Shown piece by piece: positions 35,856 to 48,399 of a stretch of DNA of 64,000 nucleotides (its first letter is position 1; every line of letters starts with the position of its first letter). The position numbers and the translations under genes were made by a program. The notes under the pieces were generated by a model. The model saw only the letters and a program-made list of their open reading frames with translations, searched no databases and was not told the DNA's origin. Origin of the DNA: Tamarix chinensis (taxonomy: Eukaryota > Streptophyta > Magnoliopsida > Caryophyllales > Tamaricaceae); contig CM060177.1 in NCBI GenBank assembly GCA_030549775.1, forward strand, positions 59,150,638 through 59,214,637. The letters are read 5' to 3'.

Positions 35856-36430
35856 GTTCCTGTACTTTTATGGAATTATCATAAAAGAGATATAAGATAA
35901 ATCATTGATATAAGTTCAGCCTAATCTTGTAAATCTGGATTATTATCTTGTACACCTTATGTGTTTATCCTCTTGCATGGCCTTACTTATGTGCTTCTTG
36001 TTGGTCTTACCCATATGGTTATCTTTCTCAATACGTAGCATACTGACCACACATTTCATGGCTGCTTCTCATTCCCACGAGCAGAGAGCCCACCTGAGTT
36101 CGTGCAAGTAGGAGATGTTATATTCAATGCTTACGAAACTTACGAGGCATCGGGCAAGGCCGAGAATTAAACCTAAACTTTGCCTAGGGATCGAGAGTGA
36201 CCTGGCTAGACTCTATCTTTCCTTTTTATTTTACCATGTATCGTTTTTATTTTAGTTATGTTCTATCATATGGTATTTTATGTCTTTGGAAAAATTTAGT
36301 TACTTGTTCCTTAGGTTGTAACTCTTTTAACCGTACTCTAGTTTATGTATGATGACAATTGAGTTCTTTTATGAATTCTCATTTTTAGTGAATGACTTTT
36401 GTTTGATGTTAATCCTATTCAGCCTTAGCA

Positions 36431-36472
36431 CTTGGTATTGAAATAGTAGGAGTGAACCGGTCTGGTACTAAG
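36431..36472 (+). other. Stem-loop near the LTR 3' end
   Basis: Arm CTTGGTATTGAAATAGT, loop AGGAGTGA, arm ACCGGTCTGGTACTAAG; about 14 of 17 positions can pair as RNA with G-U. It is the equivalent of 3937-3978, in the sense orientation of this LTR, about 100 nt before its end. Confidence 0.55.
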
Positions 36473-36630
36473 TGTGGCGGTAATATCCATAGAATTTACA
36501 ATTTTGTTATTTCGCTTTTCTTAAACATTTTCATTAAACAAAATTATTCAGTAGTAAATTTTGGAGGTATTACAACCAACTTGTTGTATCAACTTAATTA
36601 TTTTGAAATTGAAAGAGATTTTGAAACCAT

Positions 36631-36642
36631 GCTATGATACAA
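36631..36642 (-). promoter_or_regulatory. First primer-binding site, degenerate
   Basis: Minus-strand TTGTATCATAGC is a diverged copy of the Met-tRNA site TGGTATCAGAGC (10 of 12), three bases from the LTR end at 36646. It is followed by CATGGTTTCAAAATCTCTTT, similar to the sequence after the second site at 31760 (CATTTTCAAAAATCTTTTTC), so the leader segment itself looks duplicated. Confidence 0.55.
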
Positions 36643-37158
36643 ACTTGTAACACCCCAAAAATTTGCTACTTAAAAATTTTATTTTTATAAATTTAAGCAG
36701 AAGCAAAATGGTAAATTTTAGGAATGCTATCACCACACTTAGTACCCGACCGGTTTCCCTCCACTGTTCTGGTACCAAGTGTTAAGGTTAAAAAGGAGAA
36801 CCAACTTTACACAAATTCAAGATTACAAAACTAAAACAGAGTAAAGTGATAGATTAATTTACAAGAGATAAAATCCACTAGTAGTGGTTACATAATAAAT
36901 TCATTAAATAGGGAGTATAAGGGCTTTATAGAAAACCACAAAACTTACCAAATAGTCCTATGCTCTTAACCCAAGAGTAAAACCTAGATAGTGCCAACGG
37001 GATAACTTGTAAATGCCATTAGTTGTTGATTAAGAAGGGGCCCATGAAAGAAATCCTTCAGTACTATGGTACTGAGTAACCATTTATACCAAACTAAAAG
37101 GTAGGGCCTATATGTAACACATCAATTAACACACATCAAAACACATAAACAGGAAATT

Positions 37159-37193
<35 letters not shown>

Positions 37194-37490
37194 ATGAGAT
37201 ATGATAATCATTAGAGTGGGCATGTGCATCAAGATTAAATTTCAAAAAGTCTCATTTACTTAGAGTTAATAGAACTTACTTAGGGAGCATCCAAGTGAAG
37301 CTTTTTTTAGTATAAATAAGTAGTCAATGTCATACTCAACCAATGCACACTACCACTCAACTCAAAGGCATGCATGGAGGTCACATCATGTCATATCAAT
37401 ATGTCATAATAGTATAATCATCATTATTTAGGCTTAAGCCATTATTAGATATTAATAATCTCTCAAATTATATCCACTTAGATTCAGGGA

Positions 37491-37695
37491 TCCTACTATT
37501 ATAACCCGTAGACCGAGGCACAAGACATACTCTAGGGAAGAACGCTCTTGACCACTATTATAATCAGTGGACCGGTGCATATGATATACTCTAGGGGAAA
37601 ATGCTCATAACCACTATTATAACTGGTAGACTAATGCATATGCTATACTCTAGGGCTAAATGCTCCTAACCACTATTATAACCGGTGGACTGGTA
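37491..37695. repeat. LTR palindrome array, four copies
   Basis: Cores begin near 37491, 37552, 37611 and 37670, 59-61 bp apart, with the spacer words gacatactctaggg/aacgctc. The cores are more diverged than at 4502-4831 (for example CCACTATTATAATCAGTGG), with both arms retained in most. Confidence 0.75.
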
Positions 37696-38867
37696 CATTT
37701 GATATTATCCACATGGTCCTGACCTACGTGGTGTTTCACTATAAGTGATTACTATCTTTCCATTTAATTAGCACACCAATTCCATTTTATTAACTCAAGA
37801 GAGAGATCACGAACCCAGAGACACAAAGGTACATCAGTCATACTAGAGCATAAGGGCAACATAATATCCTACGGACTATCAATCCAAGGATGCAAAAGTA
37901 CCCTGGTTGTATTGCTATATGAACACACACAATACCCTACCAAAAAGGACACCTAATCCATAATTTTGCAAACCCCCTAAGTGGGTCAGTAGAGCTAAAT
38001 AGAGTAAGATGTAAGGTCTGGCTGGGGTACTAAGGCACACTAGAAAAGTTTAGAGTAATCATGTGCTAAAACATGTATTTAACGTAGAGGCCCCTAAAGA
38101 GACACCATTCCAAATCTAGAGATCTTTCACTTTAATTATTAGTATCTTAATTAAGGTAACCATAAGAAGCACATTAATTACATAATCAACCATTATTATG
38201 AAGTAGTTGCTATTATGATTATTATTACTGTTAACTTAAGTAGTCCACTAGGGTCATCCTAGGTTCCAATACTCATACTTAGGCACCTCAGGTCAAAATT
38301 TCCAAAATGTCCCTAAGGATTATCATCCACTTCCATCACATAATTCATTTTTATTTGTCAACATGCCATAATAGGTTAACATATCATGATTACACTGTTG
38401 ATTATGAAGTTAAAGTACCCTACACACCCAATGATTATTTTACACATAAACCCTAAAATGCATTTCTAGAATAACCACCACACAATCTCATGCATAATCA
38501 GCAATTGAGGCACCTCTTGCATGTTTAAAAAAATAACATCATAACACACCCTAATTTACCCATTTAACATTAGGCCATGCATACTCATTATGATAAACTC
38601 TTAATGGCTTTATAATGTTCATGATTACGTCTGAACATGTTATACTAAGGCCATAACCTGTATTATCATATTTACTATTAATTTATTCCTTATCATTGAG
38701 CTTCATTAGACCACTTGCCATATTACATGCAAAATTACCAAATTTTCCCTAACCCATATTTTGTGGAATATTATGATTAATAAGTGATATTAGGATAATA
38801 GACCATTATTATCATATTTAGTATCAATTTATACCTACAATGCATGTTTATTACACTAATCTCCATC

Positions 38868-39075
38868 TTATCTACAAAATTACCAAAATGCCCCTCTTAC
38901 TTGTAAAATTGCTAAAATGCCTTCTTTACTTGAAAAAATTACCAAAATGCCCTTCTTACTTACAAAATTACGAAAATGGTATTATTACTTACAAAATTAG
39001 TAAAATACCCTCATTACATATAAAAATTACTTAAATGCCCTTCTTACTTACAAAATTTCTATAATGCCCTTAGCA
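38868..39075. repeat. About 30-bp minisatellite in the LTR
   Basis: About six copies of caaaattaccaaaatgccc plus ttcttactta, the same unit as 28180-28450 with a different copy number. The 64-codon open frame over it is a repeat artefact. Confidence 0.75.
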
Positions 39076-41684
39076 TATGAAATATTGATATTTATACCCA
39101 ACATGCATTATTAACACCTCAAAGCGCTTATTACTATTCTTAACACCAATTATTACTTATCATGCATATTTATTTAAAAAACCTCCATTGTGCATGCAAA
39201 ATTACTAAAATACCCTACCCAACGTGCATTATTTAACACCACGAAACCCTTATTGTTATTCTTAGCACCCATTATGACCTACCATTTACATTTATTAAGC
39301 TCACTCCCATTGAACATGTAAAATTACTAAAATGCCCTTAGAATATAAAATATCATTTTTCATGATGGAACATGTATTTTTTAATGCTACAAACTCCTAT
39401 CATCATTTTGAACATCAAGCAACACTTAGCATACATTTTATTACAATAAACAACACTATACATTAAAATTACCAAATTACCCCTGGGACATAAAGTATGG
39501 ATATTTCTACTAATACTTATTTTAATACTCCACCAAACTTCCATATCTATATTTAGCATCAAACATAGCACATTAGGTATCTTATTTACATTTAGACATT
39601 ATGATGTGTCCAAATAACCAAATTGCCCTTAGCACACATATTAGTATTATGTTCACTACAAATGTCCACACTTACTTATTACAGTATGCCTATGCATACA
39701 ACATCTATTATTAACATCAATCCCTTTCTTATCCACCCTTTCCACACATGTCACATTATATACAAGATACCATGCCTTTCTTCATTTTTTTTAATATAAA
39801 ATTAATAGTCATGAGATGATTAGTAACACATCATATTCACACAAAACACATACCAAAACCCTAATGTGCTAACATATGATAATCCATACATTTTAGTGGA
39901 GTATAACTGTACCTTATTTCCAGCAAAAATTCAAACTTAACCGGTATCCCAATTTAAATGCCTAAGTTTTGATTATAAAAGATTATACCTAAAAATAATA
40001 TAACAAGTAACATATTATTAGTAGATAAGTAAAGGAATGATTTTTATTAAAAATGTTTACTAAATGCATATTATTACTAAACTATACAATACATCAATAG
40101 TAGACAAATAATTAAGATTTATATAGCATAACCCATGCTACATGGGTAGCGTGAGCATGCATACGTGAAAGGATGGGGTGGAAGAGAAAAAATTGGACGA
40201 AGGGGGAAGGGTCTCAAGTAAGGTAGGTTGAGGAGGTGATGGAGGCATGTTGGGCTAGCAGTTGGGTGCAGGAGTGAGGTAAGGTGTAAGTGGTTGTTGG
40301 GGGTAAGAGTATGGTGGATTAAGGGTGGAGGAAATAGCGGCGATGGCTTCTGAAAAAGGTTACAGAGAAGGGAGGGAGAAGAGGAAGAAAGGAAAAGAAA
40401 GAGAAGAGGAAGGGAAGTTGTAGGGGGAGTTTGGTTAAGGTGGGGCAAAGAGGTGTTGGGAGTGGTGTTAGATGGATGAGGGGGGGCTTTGACAGCTACA
40501 AATAAGGGGAGAAGGGCGATGTAAGGTGGTGATGCAAGGAGGTGGTCAAGAGGATAAGAAAGGAAGGGGATTTTGCTACAAGGTTGAGTGCGGAAATTAC
40601 TTGGGATAGTGTAGGGAGGAGGTAGGGGCAGGAGTGGCTGGAGTGGTAGTCAATTGGGCGGTGGATACAATAGGGAGGGGCAGTGTAACAAAAATAAGGG
40701 AGAAAGTGGAGAGAAAGAAAGGGATAATTGGTTAGGATGGAAGGGAGCTAGAGGGAGAGAATTAAGGTAGAGGAGAATAAGAGAAGGAGAAGAAAAAGAA
40801 GAGGAGAGGAGAGGGGCAGTTGGTGCTGTGTTAGGTGGGTGTAGAGGGTGTAGGCTACATTGGTAGGGGTGGTAGGATGAGGAAGAAGTGGGGAAAATAG
40901 GTGAATAGAGGGAAGGATGTAAGGTGTGTGCATGGCCCGAAATGGAAACAAAAAGGATGGTTGAGAGAAGCCGCAGGCTGTGGTTGTAGGGGTGGGATGG
41001 CTAGATGTTACAAGGGGCATGCAAGGTGTTTGCTTGGGATTATTTGGCTTGGCATAGGTAGGGAAGAAGAAGGAAGAAGGGAAAGAAGGAAGGAGGCTGG
41101 GTAGGGGAAAAGAAGGGAGACAAGTAGCCAGGTTGGCCCATATGAGGCATAAAGGAAAAAGAAAGAGAGGGAGTTTGGCTGGCCCAAAAGAGAAAAAAAG
41201 GAAGGAAAGGAAGAAAAGGAAGGAGAGGGTGCAAGCTAGATCGAGCAGAAAGAAGAAGAATGAAGAAGGTTCACAGCCAGCGAGAGAAGGAAGGAAAAGG
41301 AGGGAGAAGGCTGGTTGACCCAACGAAGATGGAAAGGAAAGAAAGAAATGGAAAAACAAGAAAATCAAAAAAAAAAGCAAAAGGAGAAAAAGAAAAAGAA
41401 AATTATTTTTAGGGTTAGAATTAGAAATTAGGTTAATGGAAAAATTATTAAATTAATTTATCCAAAAATTCAAAGTACTAATTTAAGAAAATAATTTTGA
41501 TAAAATTAAGGTTTTGGAAATTTATTTAAATAAAAAGTGTGTGATAAAATGATATAATATTTACATTAATCTATTAAATAATTCTATCTATTTATATAAA
41601 TTAAAGGTCCATAAAAATAATAAAATTATTCCAAATAAGGAGTTAAATATTAAATTTTAGGTATTAAAAAATTGTGGTATTACA

Positions 41685-44387
41685 TAAGGAATCTAGAACA
41701 CTCCCTTTTATCAAATACCATTCAAACTTAACATCTACTTCATGGGTATTTAACAATGTCATAGACAAAATCAACAAAAAAATAAAATTATTTTTCTAGA
41801 GCATAATTATGCCAATAATGTGCTGTAATATTAAATAATTCAAATATAGGTAATAAGATAAGATAGAAGGAAGAGAGGAGATAATCACTTATCCAATCAT
41901 ATACATGAGTTCTCCAAACTTTACAATTCACCATATCCCATATATATAGTATTAATACTTATTACTTTAACTATGAGACAAGGTTAAGGAATATTGAAGA
42001 TGGTGGAGGAGACAGGGTTAAGGAAAAAAAAATGGTTAGAACTAATGGAAATAATACAAGTATTAAGGATGTGGATTTCCTACTCCAATTCCCACAATTA
42101 TGAAACTCATAACTCGCAATCATATATCTACTCAAGGAACTGAGGATGATGGAATGAATGTTGATGATGGTCGATTGTAATGATAGTGTATGTAGAAAAT
42201 ATAACTCTTGAGCTCCTCAAAAAGATAGCACTCACAAAGATCCTCAAAGAGAACTCACATAGAAAACTCTTTGATTGAAACCAAGAGAAGAAGACACAAA
42301 GAATTATCTCATGATCACTATGAACTTCATAAAGACATTGAAAGATTTAATTGCTTACAAAGAGACATTACTTCTTTACTTAACATTTCTACCTTACAAT
42401 GATCGAATCGATATCTTATTTATAGACTTACACCCACGAAATACCCCATCCATCCAACCCAATAATACACATTGGGGTATAGGAGGTGTTACTTAAGGTC
42501 ATATATTAACTAACTCTACATTATCTAATGAAAATCTATTTGTTATGCTTAATTGTACTAGTTGTTATTTACACCTCATAAACACCTAAATATAGCTTTA
42601 ATACACGTGCATATAACCATGGAAAAAATTAGTTAAGATTTGATATGAGTTAGTTATATAAAATATTAACTAACACAAAACCCTAGCATATAATTTTCGA
42701 ACCCAACTAGAAGCAAATATGCATGTTGCATGACTATTATCAAATGTCCAAGTTGGCTCTTTATCCCTCTTGACATGTCCTAAAACATCCATGTCACTTA
42801 GGTTGCATTTGGATCATTTATCTTACATAATGATCATGTAATGGCCCATTTTTAATGAAAGTGTTGTAGGATGATATAACACTTTCAAGAATACCAAGAA
42901 ACATCCTAACATATCCAAGAAATATGTTTAGGTACATAAACAAGGATGAACCTGCATCAATAAAGCCAAGAGTTTGATAAAATACACATTTATGAATTAT
43001 GCATCCATAACATGTAAATAAGATATTTACAACATTGTCTTTATTTATTATTTATATTCCAATAACCTTATTCAATTCCTCTAGGATTCTTTCTACAAGT
43101 ATGGCAAATATCAACTCAATAGTGATTCGTAAAACATACTAACATTAATAGCAAAATATAAGACATGGTGAAAGATATTTAAAAATATATACATACATAC
43201 ATACTAGTACACTAATTTGTTTTTTTTTTGTTTATAATTAAGCAATAACAATTAATAATGATATAAAATAAAGGAAATTAACATGTGCTTGCATGATCTT
43301 TATCTATGACGTGCTAGAAGAAGAAGAAGGAGGAGGAGGAGGAGGAGGAAAGAAAATAAACGAAGAGGAGGAAGAGGAGGAAAGAAAATAAACGAATGAT
43401 TGTCAAGCCATGACACAAAGTATAATGTTAAAGTAGTTGTCTACATCTTTCTGCCTTTTGCATTGAAGGCTAAATTAGGGGGGGGGATATTTTATTATAT
43501 AAACAAAAACGTATATGACTCCATATTTAATTGAAGACTCTTTATTATATTTACTAATTTCCTAATTTATATTTATGCCATAGCTATGAATATTTCGTTC
43601 TTCACTATATTTCTCCAGCCTAAACATATATATTAAAATTTGTTAAGGGATCTATTTTCTCTATTTAATTTTTATTAATCTAAAACAAGGAGAATATGTC
43701 ACTTATAATTATATATCAAATGATCTTCCTAAATAAATATTTCATAAATTAAATAAAATATTTTATAAATATTTCACAATTATGTACTTTGAGTGCCAAC
43801 TATAAGAATATAATTTTTTCCAATACGATAATTATAATCTTCAGGTGTCGGGGAATCTCCAGCTAACGATGGACGCGTTAATGCCTTGACCAACCGAAGT
43901 AGCTAGGGTCTGACCAGCTGATTCATAAAAATCCTGTTTGACCTAATATTTCCCCCCAAGGAATATTTATCATATTTCCTATTTCCTATTTTTACATTCC
44001 TGTTTCTCCTAAAGACAAATAAATGTATTTCAATTTTCCTTTTTAAATTACTATTTTCTCTTTTGTTCCAATCCTCGTTCCCGGCCTCCCCGGCCTCATG
44101 TAACTGGCTCTTCTCCTCTAAGTCACCCCATAGGTGAGTATAAGGGCATTATACCCAACAGCGCATAATAGCATTGAAGGATCCGAATACTCTCATCCCA
44201 GTTAATATGCAGCGGGATTGGGTCAAACTAGAATAGGGAAGAAACATCAGTTTAATGAATCCAACTAAACACAGGGAAGAAACACAACAAAAAATTAATA
44301 GTAATAAAATAAAAAAACAGAAAGTGGGAAGCAGGTGTGAAACTGTATTGGCATGATCTAGAAAACTAGAACGCCCTAATTAAGAAC
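41685..44387. other. AT-rich intergenic sequence downstream of the host gene
   Basis: No gene or classifiable element was recognised. The 42190-42500 stretch (ctcaaagagaactcacatag, ctctttgattgaaacc) has the look of an LTR transcript region, but no partner copy lies in the window. 42800-42850 has a MITE-like word (gttgcatttggatcat) without a matching end. 43860-44160 is less AT-rich, with the direct repeat CGGCCTCC/CGGCCTC at 44083-44097. The last 200 bp are probably the 3' untranslated region of the gene at 44388. Confidence 0.4.
43318..43395. repeat. GAA/GGA microsatellite with a 20-bp direct repeat
   Basis: Purine triplets gaa and gga are followed by two copies of ggaggaaagaaaataaacga at 43344-43363 and 43376-43395, 32 bp apart. 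This is a small tandem duplication within the purine run. Confidence 0.85.
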
Positions 44388-47300
44388 TTAAAAGTTGTTC
44401 ATGGGTGTAAATGCTACACCCTGGGTTCGTGAAATGCGTAGTCCAATGAAAACAGACAAACAGAAAGCGACAACCGACAATAGGAGAGAGAAGACAACAG
44501 TCACATCCCAAGAACTTCTTGGTGCAGCTGCTTGCCCAAGGTTAGATGTTGATATTCCTTGAACGAAGTCCAACGGTAGCCAATCACAGCTGACACTATA
44601 GTGCCAAGCTCCATGCCATGGGCGGCCATCCACCGGGTACCAGAATGCTGCTGAGAATTTGCTTGAATCACCGATCTTGAATTGAGCGTCCTGTTCATGT
44701 GGTAAGAAGTTAGTAGATTTCAGCAGCCAATGACTTCTAAGCATTAACATACAGCTGATGAAATTACTACTGCTGCAATATTCAGGAGAACATCGTGGAA
44801 GTTCTATACCTGCTGAAGATGATCCATGGTTCTCAAAGGCCTTGAAAATTCAAAATAATATGTGCCCTTTTGACCATCAGATGCATATGGGTTGTCTTCC
44901 TCTACAAAACCTGTCAAGAACGAACATTGAAAGAGTTAGTTTCCACGGAAAGCGTGCATAACAATCTGCCAGTATGAATGTGTTAGTAGTGGTGTCCCAC
45001 TGAAAGACCCGCAAAAACTTTTTTGTGAACACATCAGATAAGGAAAAATTAGTTCACGTAAAAGTAGAGATAGTAGTATACACACCATAGAAAGACAGAA
45101 GCATTTCGTCAATCTTACAAGCAATCCTATTAGGATCAGATTAAGTTGAAGGCATGTAAACTGGAAACAAGGGATTAAATCAAACTTTATTTTTCACCCG
45201 TGAAACATAACCAAGTACAATTCAATACCTGAGCGACCATCAAGACTGCTGTGCCACCATGCTCCTTTCCAGTCATTCTGGGCACTTGTATCATTTCCTG
45301 ATGTAAAATCGTCAGCTATTACTCTCACTCAACGCATAACAGGAGAGGAAACACTAGTGGACTAGTATGGCCAAGCAACTCAACATAATCAAGCAAAGAA
45401 ACAACAGGACAAGTTCATGGTAAAATTCACAATCTACATCTACTTTTTGCAGGAGAGTGTATCTAGTGAACTAGTTGATATACTGGAAGTATTCAGGATG
45501 TCCACAATCTACCATCAGCTCATAACCAAATTAGAATGCAACATTTTGAATAAAGAAAATTATTCCAATGCTCACAAGAATGCATTGGCTGTCAAGATCA
45601 TAGAGTCTCAACCACCATATAAACACACTTGCCCGTGTAGGTTGCAATTATTTATGTATGACAAACTCAAATGTCATGGACCTCAGATAGATGTCAGTTC
45701 TCCCAGAATTTTCTCATCATCAAGTGAGCATAAGTTTTACTCAAAAAACGAATGCCTCAAGTCTCTAAGGTAGTACTTTACACGAAGAAAAATCCATTAA
45801 ATAAGTATTTACTCATTGTTATGATTAAAAGGCACTTAAAGTGGTTAATATATCTTAGCTCTTACTAGAAGGTCCCTGCCCATCAAGATATAGGCAGTGA
45901 GGGTTCCATGAATATACATCTACCAGATGACCAAACCTGCTCAGACAAGAAAAACAAACAAGAAAATGTGTCAATTTGGATTCATGAGATATTCAACCCT
46001 TCAAACTCATTGCACCTGAAAACGAGCATGATGGTGAAATGGACAAATACCTGTCAGCCCCAGTTCCGACATCTAGAGGATTGCCACCATACAGACGTCC
46101 AGGGATGGCATTTCCTATTGAGAAGTGCATAATGTCAACTTCGTAGCCCTGACAGGTCTTATCGGTGCAAGATCTTGGTCCTTCCTTGCATCCACCCATC
46201 TAACAAATAACAATACCCAGAATAGATTTACTAGTTTGGAAATGCAAAAGGGCATTAAAGTCATATAATGGGATAATCTCAGAGGAAAAGTGACGGAAGG
46301 AAAGAAAGAAAAAAAAATTGGCTCAATTCAAATGGTCCAGTGGAACTTACATCATGATAAGTAGCGTTTTCACCTATCTGGAACATGAGAGCAGCCGAAG
46401 GACATTTGTTATTGGTACTGCAAATCAATTGAGCTGTAATTAGGAAAAATATATCTTGCTTAATCGCAAAGCATTTGACTACAGTGATAAACAATTGCTA
46501 AAAAGGGAAGAAGCTCTATTAAAGGAAGCAGAATGATGATTCATAAATGTATTCAGCCATCCAAAAAAGCAGCAAGTAATACAAGTTAGCGCAGGATAGA
46601 GTCAAGGAGGCATAAGCCAAGGACCCTCCGTTCCACCTAATCGAAAGGACGAAAAGAGAAAACAAAATTTCCGACAATACAAAAGTAGGAAAACCCAGAT
46701 CGATCCATTGTCATATTTCACACAGAAAATGAACGTATTTATTCTACCGCCTCCCATTCAACGTTCAACAACCATCCTTTTCTCTAAGCTTGCATCCCCA
46801 ATTCTCCACTCATGTCATGTTTGCTTACACTATTAGACATGTGATATCTGGCTGGATGCCGATTCAAAGAGGGGGAAAAAGGCCGACCACGTGAAACTGG
46901 AAAGCAATTGCTCCGAGTACACGCTAAGTAGCAGGACAACCGCAAAAACCATTATGGAATTGGCGACACATTTGCTGCAGTAATGGACATACCCTATTAT
47001 TATGATAAAACTAGTGACTTGTGAAGGATAGGAACTATGTAACTAATTCTATAATACGGCCATCTATCTTTAGCCTGATCCAGAAAGCTCCGTCAACGAA
47101 CTCAACGTAGATTCGACTTACCCTTTGGAGTAAACGTAATCTCCATCAATTTGCAACAAAAAGAAAACTTTTGTACCATCGTGTAAAGCCTACAACCATC
47201 AGATCAGCAAGATAACTGTCAATAGAAACTCCGACTCTCAGCCAACAAATACACCAATTCAAAACCGGAAATGTAATCACAATGTAGAGCTAAACGTAAC

Positions 47301-47629
47301 TCAAAAGCTTAAAGACCAAAAAAAAAAAAAAAACAACTAAAAAATGAGTATGAAAACACAATTGAATCAGGATCCACCTTGACGGTCATGTTCCCGGCCT
47401 TATATGCATGCTCTTCACGTGGATCAAGAGCGGGTAGGAGAGGAAACTCTATTCCATCAATGTCCTTCCAGTCTTCCGGATGCCCATCAAGGGTAATAAT
47501 ACCTGGTCGGTAATCGGCAGCGACTTGGTTCCCAGAGTTTGACTGGCAACTCCACCCACCCGATTCCTCATGAGACCTCACCAGTACGATTACGGCGAAA
47601 GCTGCAAATAGGAGAAGGACTCGAATCAT
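44388..47629 (-). CDS. Eb_dh-family haem-binding-domain protein, membrane-anchored (8 exons)
   Basis: Exons on the minus strand: 47629-47378, 47189-47122, 46417-46351, 46199-46051, 45936-45866, 45297-45229, 44910-44810 and 44690-44388. All seven introns are GT-AG and the phases join without a stop: 1080 nt, 359 residues. Residues 1-19 are a signal peptide (MIRVLLLFAAFAVIVLV). The lumenal part carries family landmarks: MTVKALHDG (about 81-89), KCPSAALMFQIGE (111-123), a Cys cluster (133, 140, 145), HFSIGNAIPGRLYGG (154-168), DRFGHLVDVYSWNPHC (178-193) and a Tyr/Trp-rich C-terminal part ending WHGAWHYSVSCDWLPLDF. One membrane helix lies at about 322-343, with a short cytosolic tail. Plants annotate this family as cytochrome c-552/DMSO-reductase-like haem-binding (ethylbenzene-dehydrogenase type); its function there is unknown to me. 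A possible TATA-like element is near 47723-47732. It is the only intact gene found and looks functional. Confidence 0.9.
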
Positions 47630-48092
47630 CTTTTCGATTGGGGTCCGAAGAAAATCACAGAGAGAGTGACGGGAAAGAGATTAAATCAAGCACATCAATG
47701 CTGGCCAGGGGACGGGGTGTATACTGTATATCTGCTGAATTGGTAATTAGAGTGTGTGTGTGTGTAGAATATTCAATTACAACTAATTATCTCCCTAAAA
47801 ATTGACGAGCAGTACTTTCGGTCCAAGAATCTATGGCAGGTGGAGGATTAAGTGGTGCTAGTAGTTTTTAGTAAGTAAAAAAAATTATTATAACGGACTT
47901 AAAATAATTATAATATTTAAATATTAAAAAAATAATTATATTTTTATAAATATTATTATTTATGTTTTATGTTTGAAAAGTATCTATAGTAGGTGGTAAA
48001 ATTTATTTTATAGAAAAAAAATTAAAAATGAAATAATATAATTTTTATATTTTTTAATAAACCAAACTAGAAATTAATTAAATTAATAAAAA

Positions 48093-48138
<46 letters not shown>

Positions 48139-48285
48139 ATAGTTATATATTGGGTCTTGTTATTTTAAAAATAACCTTTTACTATATAAAAAAAAGATAA
48201 TCCTAAATTTAACTAGCTTACCATTGTCTACCATTACATTTCCTTCACCTCACGCTTCATTTTTTTTTACCTTCAATTTTTTTTG
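47630..48285. other. Upstream region of the host gene and an AT-rich repeat copy
   Basis: 47630-47820 should hold the 5' untranslated region and core promoter of the minus-strand gene, with a (TG)n run at 47750-47765. From 47876 on, an AT-rich repeat begins: unit R (47876-48008; ataaatattattatttatg, gtatctatagtaggtgg), unit Q (48013-48095), (TA)n (48096-48134) and unit P (48134-48280; gggtcttgttatttt). R, Q and P recur at 53108-53730 on the other side of the LINE. Confidence 0.5.
48096..48134. repeat. (TA)n microsatellite
   Basis: About 19 TA units without interruption. It sits exactly between units Q and P of the dispersed repeat, where the other copy (53430-53450) has a short tatatgtatatatata. 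Confidence 0.95.
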
Positions 48286-48399
48286 GCAGTTAAATGTTTT
48301 TTGTACCAAAATTGAAAGATATGTACAAAAGTGGTTACAACAACTCAAAACAAACAACTAGCCAAAACAAACTTTAAACTAAAACTTAATTAAAAATGC

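Larger units (their letters stand above)
31773..36574 (+). mobile_element. Solo LTR (4.8 kb) inserted in a retroelement leader
   Basis: It begins TGAAATTACCC and ends GGAGGTATTACA. Perfect duplications ACCAA lie at 31768-31772 and 36575-36579. Polarity is plus, opposite to its host: TATA box at 32632-32639, 3' stem-loop at 36431-36472. Contents in order: AT-rich start, (ATT)n at 31990-32030, pyrimidine-rich tract 32080-33260 with the promoter, a palindromic AAT/ATT microsatellite, sequence of the large-LTR type, an eight-copy palindrome array and the conserved 3' end. No internal coding region is present. Confidence 0.9.
36646..41684 (-). mobile_element. Long LTR (5.0 kb), 5' LTR of the gag-only element
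   Basis: The plus-strand ends are TGTAACACCCC and GTGGTATTACA. Minus polarity follows from the stem-loop at 36738-36779, and the degenerate primer site and leader next to 36646 mark it as a 5' LTR. It is collinear with 26200-30893. It contains a (CA)n(TA)n run at 37150-37190, four palindrome cores, a minisatellite, and a purine-rich tract at 40160-41400 whose complement gives a 210-codon spurious frame. The flank to the right (taagg) matches no left flank. Confidence 0.82.

Noticed and set aside
40748..41380. Open frame of 210 codons on the minus strand, the longest in the window
   Set aside because: It has the same pyrimidine bias in the LTR at 36646-41684; its composition (Leu, Phe, Ser, Pro) is explained by base skew alone.
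26200..41684. A single full-length element with LTRs 26200-30893 and 36646-41684
   Set aside because: The LTRs are of one subfamily, but the gag ends directly at 30893 without polypurine tract, the flanks cctgt and taagg do not match, and the missing gag half lies beyond 26200. It is kept only as one possible history.
45417..45773. 118-codon frame on the plus strand inside the host gene
   Set aside because: It lies antisense within intron 5 of the Eb_dh gene, with no recognisable domain and no splice support.
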